Below, piece after piece: positions 4,950-6,334 of a stretch of DNA of 6,334 nt (position 1 is the stretch's first letter; each line of letters begins with the position of its first letter). The translations under genes and the position numbers were made by a program. Below the pieces are notes generated by a model. That model saw nothing but the letters and a program-made list of their open reading frames with translations, did not search any database and was not told where the DNA came from. The stretch is from Burkholderia sp. GTDB lineage: Bacteria > Pseudomonadota > Gammaproteobacteria > Burkholderiales > Burkholderiaceae. The DNA is taken from positions 1-6,334 of the forward strand of contig JAQGMD010000283.1 of NCBI GenBank assembly GCA_028292565.1, written 5' to 3'.

Positions 4950-6170
4950 ATGTCCAGCCTGTTCGATATTAAACACAACCCGCGCAAGGCATATGCCAGT
5001 TTCATAGTCCTGGCTGTCGTGCTGACCGCGTTCCCGTTCGTTGCCTCGAACTTCGGCAACTCGTGGGTCCGGATCATGGACCTCGCGCTGCTCTACATCA
5101 TGCTCGCCCTCGGGCTGAACATTGTGGTCGGCTTTGCCGGCCTGCTCGACCTGGGCTACATCGCGTTTTACGCGCTCGGCGCCTACATGACCGGTTTGCT
5201 CGCGTCGCCCCAGTTTGCAACGGTGATTGAGTCGTTCATCAATGAATATCCGATGGTCGGCGACACGCTGGTCTGGATGCTCGGAGAGGAGGTGCGGCAG
5301 AAAGGCATACATCTATCGGTATGGCTCATCGTCCCGCTCGGCGCCGGGGTGGCCGCATTCTTTGGCGCGTTGCTCGGCGCCCCGACGCTGAAGCTGCGCG
5401 GCGATTATCTCGCGATCGTCACGCTCGGCTTCGGTGAAATCATCCGGATCTTCATGAACAACCTGAACGCGCCGGTGAACATCACGAACGGTCCGCAGGG
5501 CATCAACATGATCGACCCGATCCGGGTATTCGGCGTGTCGCTGGCAGGTGAGTCCGGATCGAGGGCTACCGTATTCTTCGGCGACTATGGCATGCCGTCG
5601 GTAAATGCGTATTACTTCCTGTTCCTCGGGTTGTGCATCGTTACCGTGTTCATTTCGATCCGGCTACAGAACTCACGCCTTGGACGGGCGTGGGTCGCTA
5701 TCCGGGAAGACGAGATCGCCGCGAAAGCGATGGGTATCAACACCCGGAACATGAAACTGCTGGCATTCGCGATGGGCGCTTCGTTCGGCGGCGTCGCGGG
5801 TGCGATGTTTGCCTCGTTCCAGGGATTCGTATCGCCGGAATCGTTCTCGCTGATGGAGTCGATCGCGGTGCTTGCCATGGTGGTGCTGGGCGGAATGGGG
5901 CATATCCCCGGCGTGGTGCTCGGCGGCGCCATCCTTGCCGCCTTGCCGGAAGTATTGCGCCATGTGGTGGAACCGGTGCAAATGACGTTATTCGGCAAAG
6001 TGATTATTGAAGCCGAAGTGCTGCGCCAGTTGCTGTACGGCCTTGCGATGGTGGTGATCATGCTGTACCGGCCGGCCGGCTTGTGGCCATCGCCGCGGCA
6101 TGAAGACAGGATGACCGCAAGCGCCAGGCCTTCCGGCGAGAAGAAAGTAGCGACCCGGCTGGCGGCATAA
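4950..6170 (+). CDS. livM: Branched-chain amino acid ABC transporter permease LivM
   Basis: Encodes 406 residues starting MSSLFDIKHNPRKAYASFIV. It is the second membrane subunit of the importer and partner of LivH. Family signatures are LGLNIVVGFAGLLDLGYIAF (about 54-73), LRGDYLAIVTLGFGEIIRI (about 148-166) and the EAA-like loop REDEIAAKAMGINTRNMKL (about 252-270) that docks on LivG/LivF. Around nine hydrophobic segments are visible. A polar stretch of about 35 residues between the third and fourth (near 90-123) and a charged tail after YRPAGLWPSPRHE are normal variable parts. The start is supported by a purine-rich AAGGGGGAG (4937-4945) that overlaps the livH stop and lies 4 bases before the ATG. 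livG follows after 9 bases, so translation is probably coupled along the operon. Confidence 0.95.
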   Translation: MSSLFDIKHNPRKAYASFIVLAVVLTAFPFVASNFGNSWVRIMDLALLYIMLALGLNIVVGFAGLLDLGYIAFYALGAYMTGLLASPQFATVIESFINEYPMVGDTLVWMLGEEVRQKGIHLSVWLIVPLGAGVAAFFGALLGAPTLKLRGDYLAIVTLGFGEIIRIFMNNLNAPVNITNGPQGINMIDPIRVFGVSLAGESGSRATVFFGDYGMPSVNAYYFLFLGLCIVTVFISIRLQNSRLGRAWVAIREDEIAAKAMGINTRNMKLLAFAMGASFGGVAGAMFASFQGFVSPESFSLMESIAVLAMVVLGGMGHIPGVVLGGAILAALPEVLRHVVEPVQMTLFGKVIIEAEVLRQLLYGLAMVVIMLYRPAGLWPSPRHEDRMTASARPSGEKKVATRLAA

Positions 6171-6179
6171 GGGGACACC

Positions 6180-6334
6180 ATGAGCGAACAAATCATTCTG
6201 AATATCTCCGGCGTCAACAAACGTTTTGGCGGTTTGCAGGCGCTCTCGAACGTGAGCGTCAAAATCGAACAAGGCCAGATCTATGGCCTGATCGGCCCGA
6301 ACGGGGCGGGCAAGACCACTTTCTTCAACGTGAT
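6180..6334 (+). CDS. livG: Branched-chain amino acid ABC transporter ATP-binding protein LivG (5' part)
   Basis: Only the first 51 whole codons are in the window; the frame is open at the right edge. The start reads [20 protein letters not shown], followed by [19 protein letters not shown] and the Walker A motif GPNGAGKTT (about residues 39-47), where ATP phosphates bind. The A-loop aromatic expected near the RFGG stretch fits F16. LivG is one of two cytoplasmic ATPases that drive the LivHM channel; its order after livM identifies it as LivG and not LivF, though with a fragment this rests partly on context. The ATG has AAGGGG (6169-6174) at 5-base spacing, overlapping the livM stop. The full protein would be expected to be about 255 residues. 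Confidence 0.93.
   Translation, partial: MSEQIILNISGVNKRFGGLQALSNVSVKIEQGQIYGLIGPNGAGKTTFFNV

Noticed and set aside
5612..6262. 216-codon open frame on the - strand opposite livM and livG
   Set aside because: It is a shadow of livM codon usage, with no own ribosome binding site noted and no family resemblance.
1..6334. tRNA, rRNA, CRISPR array, insertion sequence or prophage signals
   Set aside because: No cloverleaf, no regularly spaced repeats, and no transposase or phage genes were seen. Most of the window is housekeeping genes and a transport operon.

Overview
The window reads as ordinary chromosome of a betaproteobacterium, most likely Burkholderiales and perhaps Oxalobacteraceae (Herminiimonas/Herbaspirillum/Collimonas-like). 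This rests on protein sequences recognised from memory, the gene order and a moderately high GC content; no database search was possible. All recognisable genes look intact apart from the two cut by the window edges.

Layout. (1) Positions 2-532 (+) hold the C-terminal part of a DesA-type membrane fatty acid desaturase with a long helical tail. (2) Positions 533-736 are a gene-free pocket between convergent genes. It holds two strong hairpin terminators with a near-perfect 25-bp inverted repeat between them; the repeat has the form of a REP doublet (REPIN). (3) Positions 737-1966 (-) hold radC, rpmB and rpmG, transcribed leftward: a RadC/JAB-domain protein and ribosomal proteins L28 and L33. 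A well-formed sigma70 promoter precedes rpmB. (4) A 235-base divergent intergenic region carries -10 elements for radC on the left and fkpB on the right. (5) Positions 2202-3635 (+) hold fkpB and ispH: an SlpA/FkpB peptidyl-prolyl isomerase and the last enzyme of the MEP isoprenoid pathway. (6) Positions 3636-4008 lack a conventional gene. They carry a perfect TATAAT, a leader, a strong Shine-Dalgarno, a 26-codon ORF and, 7 bases after its stop, a strong intrinsic terminator. (7) Positions 4009-6334 (+) hold livH, livM and the start of livG, the membrane and ATPase parts of a branched-chain amino acid ABC importer; the rest of livG and probably livF lie beyond the window.

The liv genes are tightly packed (11- and 9-base gaps, each with its own ribosome binding site) and are clearly one operon. 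No periplasmic binding protein gene (livK) is present just upstream of livH, where many relatives carry one. The promoter/short-ORF/terminator cassette sits in that place, and I see no convincing promoter between its terminator and livH. Expression of livHMG from the cassette promoter would therefore need read-through. The cassette may be an attenuator with a leader peptide, a roughly 195-nt small RNA, or the scar of a lost livK. It is the part of the window most worth a second look.
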